A DNA stretch of 64,000 nt from Salinicoccus luteus DSM 17002 (lineage in GTDB: Bacteria; Bacillota; Bacilli; Staphylococcales; Salinicoccaceae). The notes under the pieces were generated by a model. It was not told the origin of the DNA, searched no databases, and worked only from the letters and a program-made list of their open reading frames with translations. Position numbers and translations under genes: made by a program. Shown here piece by piece: positions 1 to 8,344 of the stretch. Each line of letters starts with the position of its first letter. Positions within the stretch are counted from its first letter, which is position 1. The stretch is taken from NCBI RefSeq assembly GCF_000712035.1, contig NZ_KL544008.1, positions 342,544-406,543 on the forward strand, in the 5' to 3' direction.

Positions 1-15
1 ATGTAAGGAAAAGGT

Positions 16-1434
16 GTGTCGGATATGGGAAAAGGAAAAACAGTAATTGAAAAAATATGGGAAACTCACGTTGTCCACAGCCAGAAGGAAAAGCCGGACC
101 TGATCTATATCGATCAGCATCTTGTGCATGAAGTGACTTCCCCCCAGGCATTTGAAGGACTCAGACTCAAAGACCGCAGAGTGCGGCGTCCGGATCTGAC
201 ATATGCCACGATGGATCACAATGTCCCGACGCGGAATAGGGAAGTCATCAAGGATGAAGTTTCCAAAACCCAGATGGAGACATTAAGGAGGAATTGTGAG
301 GAGTTCGGCATCACGCTTGCTGATATGCACCACCCGGATCAGGGCATCGTACATGTCATCGGTCCCCAGCTTGGTTTAACCCAGCCGGGCAAGACGATCG
401 TGTGCGGAGACAGCCATACATCCACACATGGCGCCTTCGGGGCACTCGCTTTCGGCATCGGCACAAGCGAAGTCGAACATGTACTGGCGACGCAGACATT
501 GATGCAGAGCCGTCCGAAGACGATGAACGTCAAGGTCAACGGAAATCTGCCAGCTGGTGTGACGGCAAAGGATCTCATCCTTGCAATCATCTCAAAATTC
601 GGCGTCAAATTCGGAACCGGCCACGTCATCGAGTACACCGGAGAAGCAATCCGGAACCTGTCGATGGAAGGGCGGATGACGGTCTGCAACATGTCGATTG
701 AAGGCGGCGCGCGTGCAGGGCTGATCAGTCCCGATGAAACCACTGTTGAATTTCTGCGCGGGCGGGAGTATGTACCGAAAGGTGAAGCATTCGACCGCAA
801 GGCAGCCGAGTGGCTCGAACTGGCTTCTGATGAAGATGCCGAATACGATATGACGCTTGAAATAGACGCAGAGGAAGTTGAACCACAAGTATCATGGGGA
901 ACGAATCCGAGCATGGTCGTCCCGATCAGCGGGATGACGCCTTCTGTCGATTCAGTAGACAACAAGGATGAAGTCAGCCGCGCCCTCCAGTACATGGGGC
1001 TCGAGGAAAACCAGCCGATCACCTCAATCGAAGTTGATCACGTATTCATTGGTTCCTGTACGAACTCAAGGCTTCCCGACCTGGTGAATGCCGCGAACAT
1101 CGTCAAGGGGCACAAGGTCAAGGATGGTGTACGGGCCATCGTCGTCCCGGGTTCATTCAGCGTCAAACTTCAGGCGGAAGAGCTTGGCATCGACGAAATA
1201 TTCAAGGACGCCGGTTTCGAATGGCGTGAATCCGGATGCAGCATGTGTCTTGCGATGAATGATGACGTGGTACCGGCTGGAGGACGCTGTGCCTCCACTT
1301 CCAACCGGAACTTCGAGGGGCGTCAGGGCAGCGGTTCACGTACGCACCTTGTCAGCCCGGAAATGGCAGCCGTGGCTGCCATAGAAGGCAGCTTTACGGA
1401 CGTCAGAAAATTTCAGGCCGGAGTGCCGAGTTAG
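16..1434 (+). CDS. leuC: 3-isopropylmalate dehydratase large subunit
   Basis: LeuC pairs with LeuD to form isopropylmalate isomerase, which interconverts 2- and 3-isopropylmalate in cytosolic leucine synthesis. The 472-residue length is normal for the family. The [4Fe-4S] ligands are visible: one Cys in [12 protein letters not shown] (near residue 348) and two in GCSMCLAMN (near 408 and 411). The N-terminal [13 protein letters not shown] stretch is typical. GTG at 16 lies about 7 bases after AAGGA; ATG at 25 is an equally good start and gives the more usual MGKGKTV beginning. The gene sits 11 bases before leuD in one operon; the preceding gene, presumably leuB, is outside the window. Confidence 0.96.
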   Translation: MSDMGKGKTVIEKIWETHVVHSQKEKPDLIYIDQHLVHEVTSPQAFEGLRLKDRRVRRPDLTYATMDHNVPTRNREVIKDEVSKTQMETLRRNCEEFGITLADMHHPDQGIVHVIGPQLGLTQPGKTIVCGDSHTSTHGAFGALAFGIGTSEVEHVLATQTLMQSRPKTMNVKVNGNLPAGVTAKDLILAIISKFGVKFGTGHVIEYTGEAIRNLSMEGRMTVCNMSIEGGARAGLISPDETTVEFLRGREYVPKGEAFDRKAAEWLELASDEDAEYDMTLEIDAEEVEPQVSWGTNPSMVVPISGMTPSVDSVDNKDEVSRALQYMGLEENQPITSIEVDHVFIGSCTNSRLPDLVNAANIVKGHKVKDGVRAIVVPGSFSVKLQAEELGIDEIFKDAGFEWRESGCSMCLAMNDDVVPAGGRCASTSNRNFEGRQGSGSRTHLVSPEMAAVAAIEGSFTDVRKFQAGVPS

Positions 1435-1445
1435 GAGGAGATCAG

Positions 1446-2036
1446 ATGGAAGCAATCAAAGAACATACAGGGAAGGTCTTCCCGCTCGACCGCAGTAATG
1501 TGGACACGGACCAGATCATCCCGAAACAATTTCTGAAGCGTGTGGAACGGACCGGTTTTGGCCAGTTCGTCTTCCACAACTGGCGTTTTGATGACGATGG
1601 AAATCCAAAGCCGGATTTCGAACTGGACAGTCCGCGATACAATGATGCATCCATCCTTATCGCCGGGGAAAATTTCGGATGCGGCTCCTCCAGGGAGCAT
1701 GCACCCTGGGCACTGCTCGATTTCGGCTTCAAGGTCATCATTGCACCAAGTTTTGCCGATATATTCTACAACAATGCATTCAAGAACGGCATCATCCTGA
1801 TAAAGGCGGATGAGGGACAGATCGCGGAGTGGATGGAGCAGGCAAAGGATGGTACTTTCCACCTGCATGTCGACCTTGAAGACCAGACGATTTCAGATGA
1901 TGGAAAGCGTCTTCCATTCGATATTCCGTCCTACCATAAGGAGAAACTCCTGAACGGCTGGGATGACATCGCACTGACACTGCTGCTTGACGATAAGATC
2001 AGGGAATATGAGGAGAAGCAGGCTGCGAGAGCCTGA
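1446..2036 (+). CDS. leuD: 3-isopropylmalate dehydratase small subunit
   Basis: LeuD is the swivel-domain subunit of isopropylmalate isomerase, partner of LeuC just upstream. It has 196 residues, the usual size. The N-terminus ([20 protein letters not shown]) and the [17 protein letters not shown] motif, which forms part of the substrate site, are intact. A good ribosome site, GGAGGAGATC, spans the leuC stop and precedes the ATG. The gene is followed by about 70 bases and then the threonine ammonia-lyase gene, the same leuCD-ilvA order as in staphylococci. Confidence 0.96.
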   Translation: MEAIKEHTGKVFPLDRSNVDTDQIIPKQFLKRVERTGFGQFVFHNWRFDDDGNPKPDFELDSPRYNDASILIAGENFGCGSSREHAPWALLDFGFKVIIAPSFADIFYNNAFKNGIILIKADEGQIAEWMEQAKDGTFHLHVDLEDQTISDDGKRLPFDIPSYHKEKLLNGWDDIALTLLLDDKIREYEEKQAARA

Positions 2037-2155
2037 ACCCTCACCAGAACAGGGATTAATCAAAAACATAGATTAAATCCAAATAAATCATTCAAGGAGT
2101 GTGACCACATGGGGATTTCCTAACTGGTGGATTAGTCCATGACGCCTGGAAGCGT

Positions 2156-3115
2156 TTGGATCATATTGTCCATCACACACCGTTACGTACGTCAGCTACA
2201 TTGGACCAGCGCACAGAGAAAAATGTCTATTTCAAAATGGAGAACCAGCAGAAGACCGGCGCTTTCAAATTCAGGGGGGCAAGCTACAAGCTCATGCGCC
2301 TGACACAGGACCAGCTGGCATGCGGAGTAATCACCGCCTCTGCAGGCAACCATGCACAGGGACTGGCTTTGGCGGCCCATAAACTGGGAGTAAAAGCGAC
2401 GATCTACATGGCTGAGTCGACCCCTGAAGCGAAAGTCCAGGCAACAAGAGGGTATGGCGCCAATGTCGTACTCATAGGAGAAAGCTTTCAGGAGGCCTAC
2501 GAGGCATCACTTGAACATCAGAAGAAATGCGGTGCAACTTTTGTCCATCCTTTCGACGATTATGACATCATGGCCGGACAGGGAACGATGGCCCTCGAAA
2601 TGCTGGAGCAGGAAAGCAGGATCGATACGATCATCGTACCGATCGGCGGCGGCGGACTCATCAGTGGTATCGCAGTCGCAGCGAAATCCCTGAATTCCGA
2701 TATCAAGGTGATCGGTGTACAGGCAGCATCTGCTGCAGCGATGCACACCGCATATCATCAGGGCGTCGTGGAAAAGCTGGATAAGGTCTCCACCATTGCA
2801 GAAGGCATAGCAGTAAAGCAGCCGGGCGAAAAGACACTCCCGATCATCCAGCATTATGTCGATGATGTTGTGACGGTGAGTGAAGCAGAAATTGCAAACG
2901 CCATGGTCACTATGCTCGAACGTGGTAAGACATTGGTTGAGGGTGCTGGTGCGGCTGCATTGGCGGGATTATTGTCACATAATGATCAAATAGATTCCAG
3001 ACATTGTGGAGTAATCGTCAGCGGCGGCAATTTCGACATAGGCAAAATCGCCCATGTCCAGTCGCTTGCAAATCAGTTGAAGCCCGAGAAGTCCAACAAA
3101 GCCCTTGTATTGTAA
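2156..3115 (+). CDS. ilvA: threonine ammonia-lyase, short catalytic-only form; start region apparently frameshifted
   Basis: A PLP enzyme of the threonine/serine dehydratase fold that would deaminate threonine to 2-oxobutyrate, the first step to isoleucine. Visible are the PLP-lysine motif GAFKFRGASYK, the SAGNHAQG loop and the phosphate-binding loop IGGGGLISG. At about 320 residues it lacks the C-terminal ACT-like regulatory domain of the roughly 420-residue staphylococcal IlvA and resembles TdcB, so isoleucine feedback is unlikely. The only in-frame start is TTG 2156, with no ribosome site, yet family-like sequence (HDAWKRLDHIVHHTPL) continues upstream of it. A good AAGGAGT (2094-2100) and ATG (2109) lie one frame off; one more G in the GGGG at 2111-2114 would restore the frame. 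The gene may therefore be broken, or the base may be a sequencing error. The function call is firm; the N-terminus is not. Confidence 0.82.
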   Translation: MDHIVHHTPLRTSATLDQRTEKNVYFKMENQQKTGAFKFRGASYKLMRLTQDQLACGVITASAGNHAQGLALAAHKLGVKATIYMAESTPEAKVQATRGYGANVVLIGESFQEAYEASLEHQKKCGATFVHPFDDYDIMAGQGTMALEMLEQESRIDTIIVPIGGGGLISGIAVAAKSLNSDIKVIGVQAASAAAMHTAYHQGVVEKLDKVSTIAEGIAVKQPGEKTLPIIQHYVDDVVTVSEAEIANAMVTMLERGKTLVEGAGAAALAGLLSHNDQIDSRHCGVIVSGGNFDIGKIAHVQSLANQLKPEKSNKALVL

Positions 3116-3150
3116 TTCCAGACTGCAGTGTTTTGGCTAGGAATGAAAGA

Positions 3151-3184
3151 AACCCGTCATCTCTCCAGATGACGGGTTGTTTTG
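3151..3184 (+). terminator. intrinsic terminator after ilvA
   Basis: A 12-base-pair perfect stem (AACCCGTCATCT pairs with AGATGACGGGTT, loop CTCC) is followed by GTTTTG. It closes the leu-ilvA operon before the convergent minus-strand gene. Confidence 0.85.
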
Positions 3185-3209
3185 TGCCGATATTCTGTTC
3201 TGCTGCACT

Positions 3210-3818
3210 CTAGTATAGACGGACGAGCTCCTGGAGCACGGTTTCGAGTTCTTTGATGAAGATATCGTCACGGGTGAGCACACTGTTTGAAGGCAGGTAT
3301 TTCTTGCCGACGAGGAACTCGCCCTTTTTGACGTCGCGCAGCCTTATGAGGGCCGATTCAAGATCTTCCTCGCTCATCTCCCTGAGCGGCGTCTTCTCCG
3401 GTCTCATATGGTTGAGGGAAACGACGTAATCCTCGGGTATGGAACGGATCTCATCAGTCTGGTCGAGCCACTTTTCGGCGACTGCGGCCTTCTCGGGGGA
3501 TTCATAGATGATGCCATACATGCAGAATGCGTGGTCGCCAAAAAGGCCGATCTGGAAATGGGGCATCATCTTGTAGCCTTTCGGATTAGTGCTGAAGCTC
3601 ACCCATGTATCGTCCGGGGGATTGACCTTGCGTCTCGCGTGCTTGGCAACGTGTGCGAAATGCTCATCGCCGGTAATTTCTGTCAGGTACTCGCTGAAGT
3701 ATTCCCCAAGGTTCTCGAGCTTTGGTCGTATGGTTGTCTTGAGGGCATCCATCCTCGGTTCGAGGCCTTCGATATCGAATACTTTAAAATCGTCTTTGGT
3801 AAAATGGTATTTGGGCAT
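3210..3818 (-). CDS. DUF1054 / UPF0637 family protein (YktB-like)
   Basis: A 202-residue soluble protein matching the DUF1054 (UPF0637) family of Firmicutes, for which no biochemical role is established that I can state. Recognisable features are the N-terminal F-x(2)-D-F-x-V-F-x-I-x-GLEPRM pattern and the HVAKHARRKVNPPDDTWVSF and YKMMPHFQIGLF stretches. The start is set by AAGGAG seven bases before the ATG at 3818. It is divergent from the inositol monophosphatase family gene, the same pairing as yktB-yktC in Bacillus subtilis. Function unknown. Confidence 0.9.
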   Translation of the reverse strand: MPKYHFTKDDFKVFDIEGLEPRMDALKTTIRPKLENLGEYFSEYLTEITGDEHFAHVAKHARRKVNPPDDTWVSFSTNPKGYKMMPHFQIGLFGDHAFCMYGIIYESPEKAAVAEKWLDQTDEIRSIPEDYVVSLNHMRPEKTPLREMSEEDLESALIRLRDVKKGEFLVGKKYLPSNSVLTRDDIFIKELETVLQELVRLY

Positions 3819-3848
3819 TTTACTACTCCTTTCAAATCATTACTACTA

Positions 3849-3857
3849 TGATAGAAT
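3849..3857 (+). promoter_or_regulatory. candidate extended -10 promoter for the inositol monophosphatase family gene
   Basis: The 76-base gap between two divergent genes holds TGATAGAAT, a TGN extended -10 (TAGAAT at 3852-3857). No convincing -35 box lies at the proper distance, so this is a candidate only. Confidence 0.4.
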
Positions 3858-3894
3858 AAGTAATGATGTCAATCAATTATTTGGGGTGGATGCA

Positions 3895-4710
3895 ATGGAA
3901 ATATACGAGTTTGGACAACGTTTAATCAGAGAGGCTGGCGATTTCGTCCGTCTGCGCATGAAAAAGGATTTCCGCATAGATGCAAAATTGAATCCGAATG
4001 ATCTTGTGACGGACGTGGATCGCGAGACCGAAACATATATATATGACCGCATACTGGAAAAATACCCTGATCACCATATCATCGGTGAAGAAGGGCATGG
4101 TACGGATATTGAAGACACGAAAGGGGTCCTCTGGATCGTGGATCCGATTGACGGTACATTGAATTTCGTACATCAGCTTCAGAATTTTGCAGTTTCAATC
4201 GGCGTCTATATAGATGGAAGGCCGCATTGCGGGATGATACTCGATGTAATGAACGACCATCTTTATCATGCGAAGGCAGGGGAGGGCGCATTCAAGGATG
4301 ATATCCGGCTGGCGCCGCTCGAGGATACAGACCTTGCCCATTCCCTCGTGAGCTTGAATTCAAATTGGGTGATCAAGGATGAAATCGGTCCGGCCTTCAC
4401 AAAAGTGGTCAAAGAAGCACGCAGCACACGCTCATACGGATCTGCAGCACTTGATCTGGCATTCACCGCAACAGGCATAGTAAGTGCGACACTTTTCTAT
4501 CGCCTGCACCCATGGGACTATGCTGCCGGGATGATCATCATTTCGGAAGTAGGGGGGAGAACAACGAACCTGCTGGGCGAAGAAATCGATATATTGAAAA
4601 AAGACAGCATCTTGGCAGGAAATCGGGCGCTGCATGGTGAGCTTGTGGAATATTTCGATTCCGATGAATCGTTCATTGCTGCTCACAGGCGTGCGCATGG
4701 TGAAAAATAG
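3895..4710 (+). CDS. suhB: inositol monophosphatase family protein
   Basis: A Mg-dependent sugar or inositol phosphatase of the FIG superfamily, about 271 residues. Both metal-site motifs are present: the GEEGHG region, the signature WIVDPIDGTLNF, and the C-terminal HPWDYAAGMIIISEVGG. ATG 3895 is chosen because GGGGTGG lies about six bases upstream; the open frame extends far upstream but is antisense to the DUF1054 gene there. The physiological substrate cannot be read from sequence; inositol-1-phosphate, fructose-1,6-bisphosphate and NADP are all used in this family. Its 3' end overlaps the convergent minus-strand zinc-ribbon frame by 28 bases. Confidence 0.9.
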   Translation: MEIYEFGQRLIREAGDFVRLRMKKDFRIDAKLNPNDLVTDVDRETETYIYDRILEKYPDHHIIGEEGHGTDIEDTKGVLWIVDPIDGTLNFVHQLQNFAVSIGVYIDGRPHCGMILDVMNDHLYHAKAGEGAFKDDIRLAPLEDTDLAHSLVSLNSNWVIKDEIGPAFTKVVKEARSTRSYGSAALDLAFTATGIVSATLFYRLHPWDYAAGMIIISEVGGRTTNLLGEEIDILKKDSILAGNRALHGELVEYFDSDESFIAAHRRAHGEK

Positions 4711-5024
4711 TAGATTCTTTCCTTACGGTCCAGCTTCCTGAAGTTGGATCGTATTATTTTTTGCAGTGTATATTCCGAAACGGAAATCTGCAGGTGGTCG
4801 ATGATGTCCCGACGCTTGTAGCTCTCTCCCGGGAACAATCGGTCGAACTGTGCGAAATAATCCCTGGCGATGATCTGGACTGCTTCGACCTGGCCGCAGA
4901 CATCACATTTTCCTATGCTGCCTCCAATGGCCTGCCAACCGAAGGCATGGCACCGCCTGCATTTTATGCCCCGTCGGAAGTTTCCCGCGTTGATGGAAAG
5001 GGGCACCCGCGCCTTGAGCATCAT
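4683..5024 (-). CDS. zinc-ribbon/C-terminal half of a NERD-type protein, downstream frame
   Basis: A 113-codon frame whose ATG overlaps the stop of the upstream NERD-like frame (ATGA, 5021-5024). It contains a four-cysteine zinc ribbon (CRRC and CDVC) preceded by NFRRGIK, and a helical tail that may resemble a winged helix. In related Firmicute proteins, as I recall them, the same segment is the C-terminal half of one roughly 300-residue protein that begins with a NERD domain. The frame stays open upstream of the ATG and reads KKEPSPRLDMM, continuing that family pattern. No ribosome site precedes the ATG, so expression would need coupling or a -1 shift at 5045-5051. It overlaps the 3' end of the convergent phosphatase gene. 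It may instead be the broken half of a decayed gene. Confidence 0.7.
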   Translation of the reverse strand: MMLKARVPLSINAGNFRRGIKCRRCHAFGWQAIGGSIGKCDVCGQVEAVQIIARDYFAQFDRLFPGESYKRRDIIDHLQISVSEYTLQKIIRSNFRKLDRKERIYYFSPCARL

Positions 5025-5051
5025 GTCGAGGCGGGGCGATGGTTCTTTTTT
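5007..5051 (-). promoter_or_regulatory. candidate -1 frameshift signal: A_AAA_AAG heptamer plus stem-loop
   Basis: On the minus strand the upstream frame reads AGA AAA AAG AAC, an in-phase A_AAA_AAG slippery heptamer (5045-5051), the type used in Escherichia coli dnaX. After an 8-nt spacer there is a possible stem: 5036-5029 pairs with 5014-5007 with one C-C mismatch, loop of 14 bases. A -1 shift would continue as EPSPRLDMM into the zinc-ribbon frame and give about 298 residues. I see no Shine-Dalgarno-like stimulator upstream. The alternative is a lost A in an A7 tract. Confidence 0.45.
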
Positions 5052-5578
5052 CTGATTACCGCGGAGTGTTCGATGGCTTTCAAGTAGTATGGAAGATTCC
5101 TTTCCTCAAGAAAAAGATCCGACCGCTTCCCCTTCAACTGGAACCCGTCATTCATCATGACATATTTTAATATGATGGGCCGCTGATATGTATCTGCGTC
5201 AATCAGCTGGTCCCGGAATAATTCGAATATCCGCCTGCTGCGGTTCAGGTCGAGGACCGCCTCGTGACTGCTGCTGCACAGGATGTTGAACGGGTTGATG
5301 TAATGCTCCCCTTCAAGCTCATGGATTATGAACAGATAGTAGCAGTAGTCGGTCACAATCAGGACGTTCACTATTTCGGCCTTTCTGTCGACGAGGACCT
5401 CGGCGTGCCAATGGATACGCATGTTTGTCGTCTTTATTTTCATCAGATGATGTTCAAATTGCGCTTCCAGTTTCTCCATCCTCTGCATGGCTTCATATTC
5501 ATTTGTCTCATCGTCTGAAAAAGGCAGTCTATTATATAGGAATTCGTACACTTTCAATCGGTCGGGCTTCTCTCTCAT
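5021..5578 (-). CDS. NERD-like domain protein, N-terminal frame, catalytic residues apparently lost
   Basis: 185 codons. The opening (YNRLPFSDDETNEYEAMQRM followed by a family-like helix) and the beta-rich core resemble nuclease-related-domain (NERD) proteins of Firmicutes. In active members the core carries an Asp on one strand and an E-x-K motif on the next; here the matching stretches read AEIVNVLIV and LFIIHELEG, so these acidic and basic residues seem replaced. This comparison is from memory of the family. The frame stops after HRPAST, seven residues past an A_AAA_AAG heptamer, exactly where the downstream zinc-ribbon frame takes over. A decaying gene, a frameshifted fusion and a sequencing error are all possible. 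Confidence 0.65.
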   Translation of the reverse strand: MREKPDRLKVYEFLYNRLPFSDDETNEYEAMQRMEKLEAQFEHHLMKIKTTNMRIHWHAEVLVDRKAEIVNVLIVTDYCYYLFIIHELEGEHYINPFNILCSSSHEAVLDLNRSRRIFELFRDQLIDADTYQRPIILKYVMMNDGFQLKGKRSDLFLEERNLPYYLKAIEHSAVIRKKNHRPAST

Positions 5579-5661
5579 GGCGCATCTCCCTTTTGTTTGA
5601 TGCCCTCATTGTCGAACATCGGAAGCTGCAGGTCAAAGCGCTAAAATCGGAAAAATGGTAT

Positions 5662-5712
5662 AAAAAAACAGGATAAATGGAAGAATTGGAATGGAATCCC
5701 CCTTTTATCCTG
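5662..5712 (-). terminator. intrinsic terminator after the DUF5325 gene
   Basis: Read on the minus strand, CAGGATAAA pairs with TTTATCCTG around a 26-base loop and is followed by seven Ts. It separates the small membrane-protein gene from the NERD-like gene. Confidence 0.65.
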
Positions 5713-5745
5713 CTTCGGTTTCGCAACTATTTGAAATCTGCAGTC

Positions 5746-5937
5746 CTACAGCCAGCCGTTTTCCCGGTACTTCTTCTTCAAGGTGAAGCCAGTACCGAAT
5801 ATGCCAATGAATACAAGGACGGAGACGACTGCCATAAGCGGCATCGCTTCAGCGATGAAGACGGAAAATGCGATCATCATCAGGACAGCGAGCACAGCAA
5901 GTACACCAAATATGGCTTTAGATCTTTTTGGTTCCAT
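5746..5937 (-). CDS. small two-helix membrane protein, DUF5325 (YlaF-like)
   Basis: 63 residues with a basic N-terminus (MEPKRSK), two hydrophobic segments (about residues 8-30 and 32-50) and a basic tail (KKKYRENG), predicting a small integral membrane protein with both ends inside. Size, topology and the position immediately beside and divergent from typA match the DUF5325 family, YlaF in Bacillus. No function is established. It ends with its own terminator. Confidence 0.8.
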   Translation of the reverse strand: MEPKRSKAIFGVLAVLAVLMMIAFSVFIAEAMPLMAVVSVLVFIGIFGTGFTLKKKYRENGWL

Positions 5938-6040
5938 GGGCTACGATCCTTTCGAAATCATGTTTGCGCCATTATACCATAAACGGCGCCATATTACACC
6001 CGGTCTGGAGAATGCATAGTGGAAAAACACACGGGTTTCA

Positions 6041-6049
6041 TGTTATAAT
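6041..6049 (+). promoter_or_regulatory. extended -10 promoter for typA
   Basis: TGTTATAAT is a perfect TATAAT (6044-6049) with a TG extension one base upstream, 46 bases before the typA ATG. The -35 region (near 6021-6026) is poor, as is common for extended -10 promoters. Confidence 0.6.
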
Positions 6050-6095
6050 AAACAGGTTGTGAAATAGCGATTCTAAAAACGAAGGGAAAGTCTTG

Positions 6096-7937
6096 ATGAA
6101 TTTAAGAAATGATATCCGTAATATCGCGATTATTGCGCACGTTGACCACGGAAAAACAACATTGGTGGATGAACTGCTCAAACAATCCGGCATGTTCAGG
6201 GAAAATGAGCATGTTGCAGAACGTGCAATGGATTCAAACGATATTGAACGTGAACGTGGGATTACGATCCTCGCAAAGAATACAGCACTTGCCTATAAAG
6301 ATACAAGAATCAATATCCTGGATACACCAGGACATGCCGACTTCGGTGGTGAAGTCGAGCGTATCATGAAAATGGTCGATGGTGTCATCCTCGTCGTGGA
6401 TGCCTATGAGGGGACGATGCCGCAGACACGTTTCGTACTGAAAAAGGCGTTGGAACAGAACTTGAAACCACTCGTCGTGGTCAATAAGATCGACAAGGAC
6501 ACTGCCCGTCCCGAGTCGGTCATCGACGAAGTACTGGAACTCTTCATCGAGCTTGATGCCAACGATGAGCAGCTGGAATTCCCGGTTGCATATGCGTCTG
6601 CCATCAATGGTACAGCGAGCCTCGAGGTGGACCAGCAGGATGAGAACATGGAGTCCATCTTCGAAATGATCATTGAACATGTGCCGGCACCTGTCGACAA
6701 CAGCAGCGAACCGCTCCAGTTTCAGGTGGCACTCCTCGACTACAATGACTATGTCGGACGGATTGGCATCGGCCGTGTCTTCAGGGGTGAGATGAAAGTG
6801 GGCGACCAGGTTTCCCTGATCAAGACCGACGGTACAATCAAGAATTTCAGAGTGACCAAAATGTTCGGCTATTTCGGCCTGAACCGTGTCGACATCGACT
6901 ATGCCAAAGCAGGCGACCTCATCGCACTGAGCGGCATGGAGGACATCAACGTGGGAGAGACGGTCACGCCAGTGGATACACCGGAAGCCCTGCCGATCCT
7001 CCATATCGATGAACCGACGCTGCAGATGACTTTCTCAGTGAACAATTCACCGTTTGCGGGCAAGGAAGGCAAATATGTCACTGCACGCAAGATTGAGGAG
7101 AGGCTCGAACAGCAGCTTGAAACCGATGTCTCATTGAAAGTGGATCCGACGGATCAGCCGGATGCATGGAAAGTTTCAGGCAGGGGGGAACTCCACCTGT
7201 CCATACTGATTGAAAACTTGAGACGTGAAGGATTTGAGCTTCAGGTATCCAAGCCCGAGGTCATCATCAAAGAAGTCGATGGCGTGAAGTGTGAGCCTTT
7301 CGAACGCGTCCAGATTGATGTGCCTGAAGAGAATACCGGAAGCGTCATCGAATCGCTCGGACAGCGTAAAGGTGAAATGGTCGACATGTCCAATACGGGA
7401 AATGGCCAGACACGGATCATCTTCCATGTACCGGCACGCGGCCTGATCGGCTACCGTACCGAATTCATGTCCATGACAAGGGGTTATGGTATACTGAACC
7501 ATACATTCGAGGACTACAGGCCTGTCATCCGGGAGCGCATCGGCGGCAGACGCAATGGCGTACTCGTCTCCATCGACAAGGGGGCGGCCTCCACCTATTC
7601 AATCCTGCAGCTTGAGGGCCGTGGCACGAACTTCATGGAACCTGGGACAGAGGTCTACGAAGGCATGATCGTCGGAGAAAACTCCAGGGATAACGACCTC
7701 ACCGTCAACATCACCAAGGTGAAGGCGGCAAACAACATCCGTTCTGCGACGAAGGAGCAGACTACAACGATGAAAAAACCGCGGTCTCTGACACTTGAAG
7801 AGGCGCTTGAGTTCATCAATGAAGATGAGCTGGTGGAAGTGACACCTGAGACCGTCCGTCTGAGAAAGAAGATTCTCGGCAAGAGCGAAAGAGAAAAATC
7901 GCAGAAGAAAGAAAAGTTTAAACTTGAAGCGGAGTGA
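6096..7937 (+). CDS. typA: translational GTPase TypA/BipA
   Basis: A ribosome-associated GTPase of the elongation-factor G group, involved in 50S assembly and stress adaptation. 613 residues. G1 ([10 protein letters not shown]), the G2 region RGITI, G3 ([11 protein letters not shown]) and G4 (NKID) are intact, followed by EF-G-like domains and the TypA-specific C-terminal domain containing [13 protein letters not shown] 6096 is preferred over the TTG directly before it; GAAGGGAAAG lies upstream. It is followed by ylaH at 7944 and is probably cotranscribed with it. Confidence 0.97.
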   Translation: MNLRNDIRNIAIIAHVDHGKTTLVDELLKQSGMFRENEHVAERAMDSNDIERERGITILAKNTALAYKDTRINILDTPGHADFGGEVERIMKMVDGVILVVDAYEGTMPQTRFVLKKALEQNLKPLVVVNKIDKDTARPESVIDEVLELFIELDANDEQLEFPVAYASAINGTASLEVDQQDENMESIFEMIIEHVPAPVDNSSEPLQFQVALLDYNDYVGRIGIGRVFRGEMKVGDQVSLIKTDGTIKNFRVTKMFGYFGLNRVDIDYAKAGDLIALSGMEDINVGETVTPVDTPEALPILHIDEPTLQMTFSVNNSPFAGKEGKYVTARKIEERLEQQLETDVSLKVDPTDQPDAWKVSGRGELHLSILIENLRREGFELQVSKPEVIIKEVDGVKCEPFERVQIDVPEENTGSVIESLGQRKGEMVDMSNTGNGQTRIIFHVPARGLIGYRTEFMSMTRGYGILNHTFEDYRPVIRERIGGRRNGVLVSIDKGAASTYSILQLEGRGTNFMEPGTEVYEGMIVGENSRDNDLTVNITKVKAANNIRSATKEQTTTMKKPRSLTLEEALEFINEDELVEVTPETVRLRKKILGKSEREKSQKKEKFKLEAE

Positions 7938-7943
7938 GTCTAA

Positions 7944-8291
7944 TTGTTTCTCCCTGATCTGATGAATGTAAATGTTACGGAACGCCTGACGTTCTTCGGC
8001 AGGATATTCGGTCTGGATACCAATCCCCAGGCGGGGATGTGGTATTTGTTCCTGACCATATTCGTCCTTTCCATCATCGTCTATAACCTTGGTTTTGCCC
8101 GCAAAATCAAACTATGGCAGAACGTGGTCATTTACATCGTCATGTTTTTCGGCTGTGTGATGTTGACATTCTTTGGTGCATTCCTGCCAGTGGCGGAAAG
8201 CCTGGGTGTCGCCGCGATCTTCCTGGCGCTGTATCGATTCAGGCTCCATCAGGAACGCAAGGCCGGCAACATCAAAACTTCCGGAAAATAG
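7944..8291 (+). CDS. ylaH: YlaH-like small membrane protein
   Basis: 115 residues with three hydrophobic helices (about residues 30-48, 57-78 and 80-95) and a basic C-terminus, matching the YlaH family that follows typA in Bacillales. TTG 7944 is used, with GGAGTGAG about six bases upstream; an ATG further in (7962) is an alternative. It lies six bases after typA. No biochemical role is known to me. Confidence 0.83.
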   Translation: MFLPDLMNVNVTERLTFFGRIFGLDTNPQAGMWYLFLTIFVLSIIVYNLGFARKIKLWQNVVIYIVMFFGCVMLTFFGAFLPVAESLGVAAIFLALYRFRLHQERKAGNIKTSGK

Positions 8292-8335
8292 AAAATAAGC
8301 TGCTCATCCCCATGGGGATGAGCAGCTTATTTTTT
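8292..8335. terminator. bidirectional terminator; perfect 42-base palindrome
   Basis: Positions 8292-8333 form a perfect palindrome with 21-base arms and no spacer, centred on CCATGG, starting right after the ylaH stop codon and ending in a T run. It serves the convergent ylaH and 8345-8827 genes. In RNA the central bases would form the loop. Confidence 0.88.
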
Positions 8336-8344
8336 GCGCATCAA

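Noticed and set aside
1-6. ATG TAA at the window start as the end of leuB
   Set aside because: Six bases cannot identify a gene; only the position before leuC suggests it.
2101-2142. GTG-started 13-codon frame with three Trp codons before ilvA, resembling a leader peptide
   Set aside because: It directly abuts the AAGGAGT site, leaving no spacing, and no terminator/antiterminator pair follows. Tryptophan codons would also make no sense for isoleucine control.
3589-3894. N-terminal extension of the inositol monophosphatase frame
   Set aside because: It is antisense to the DUF1054 gene and lacks family sequence; a ribosome site precedes ATG 3895.
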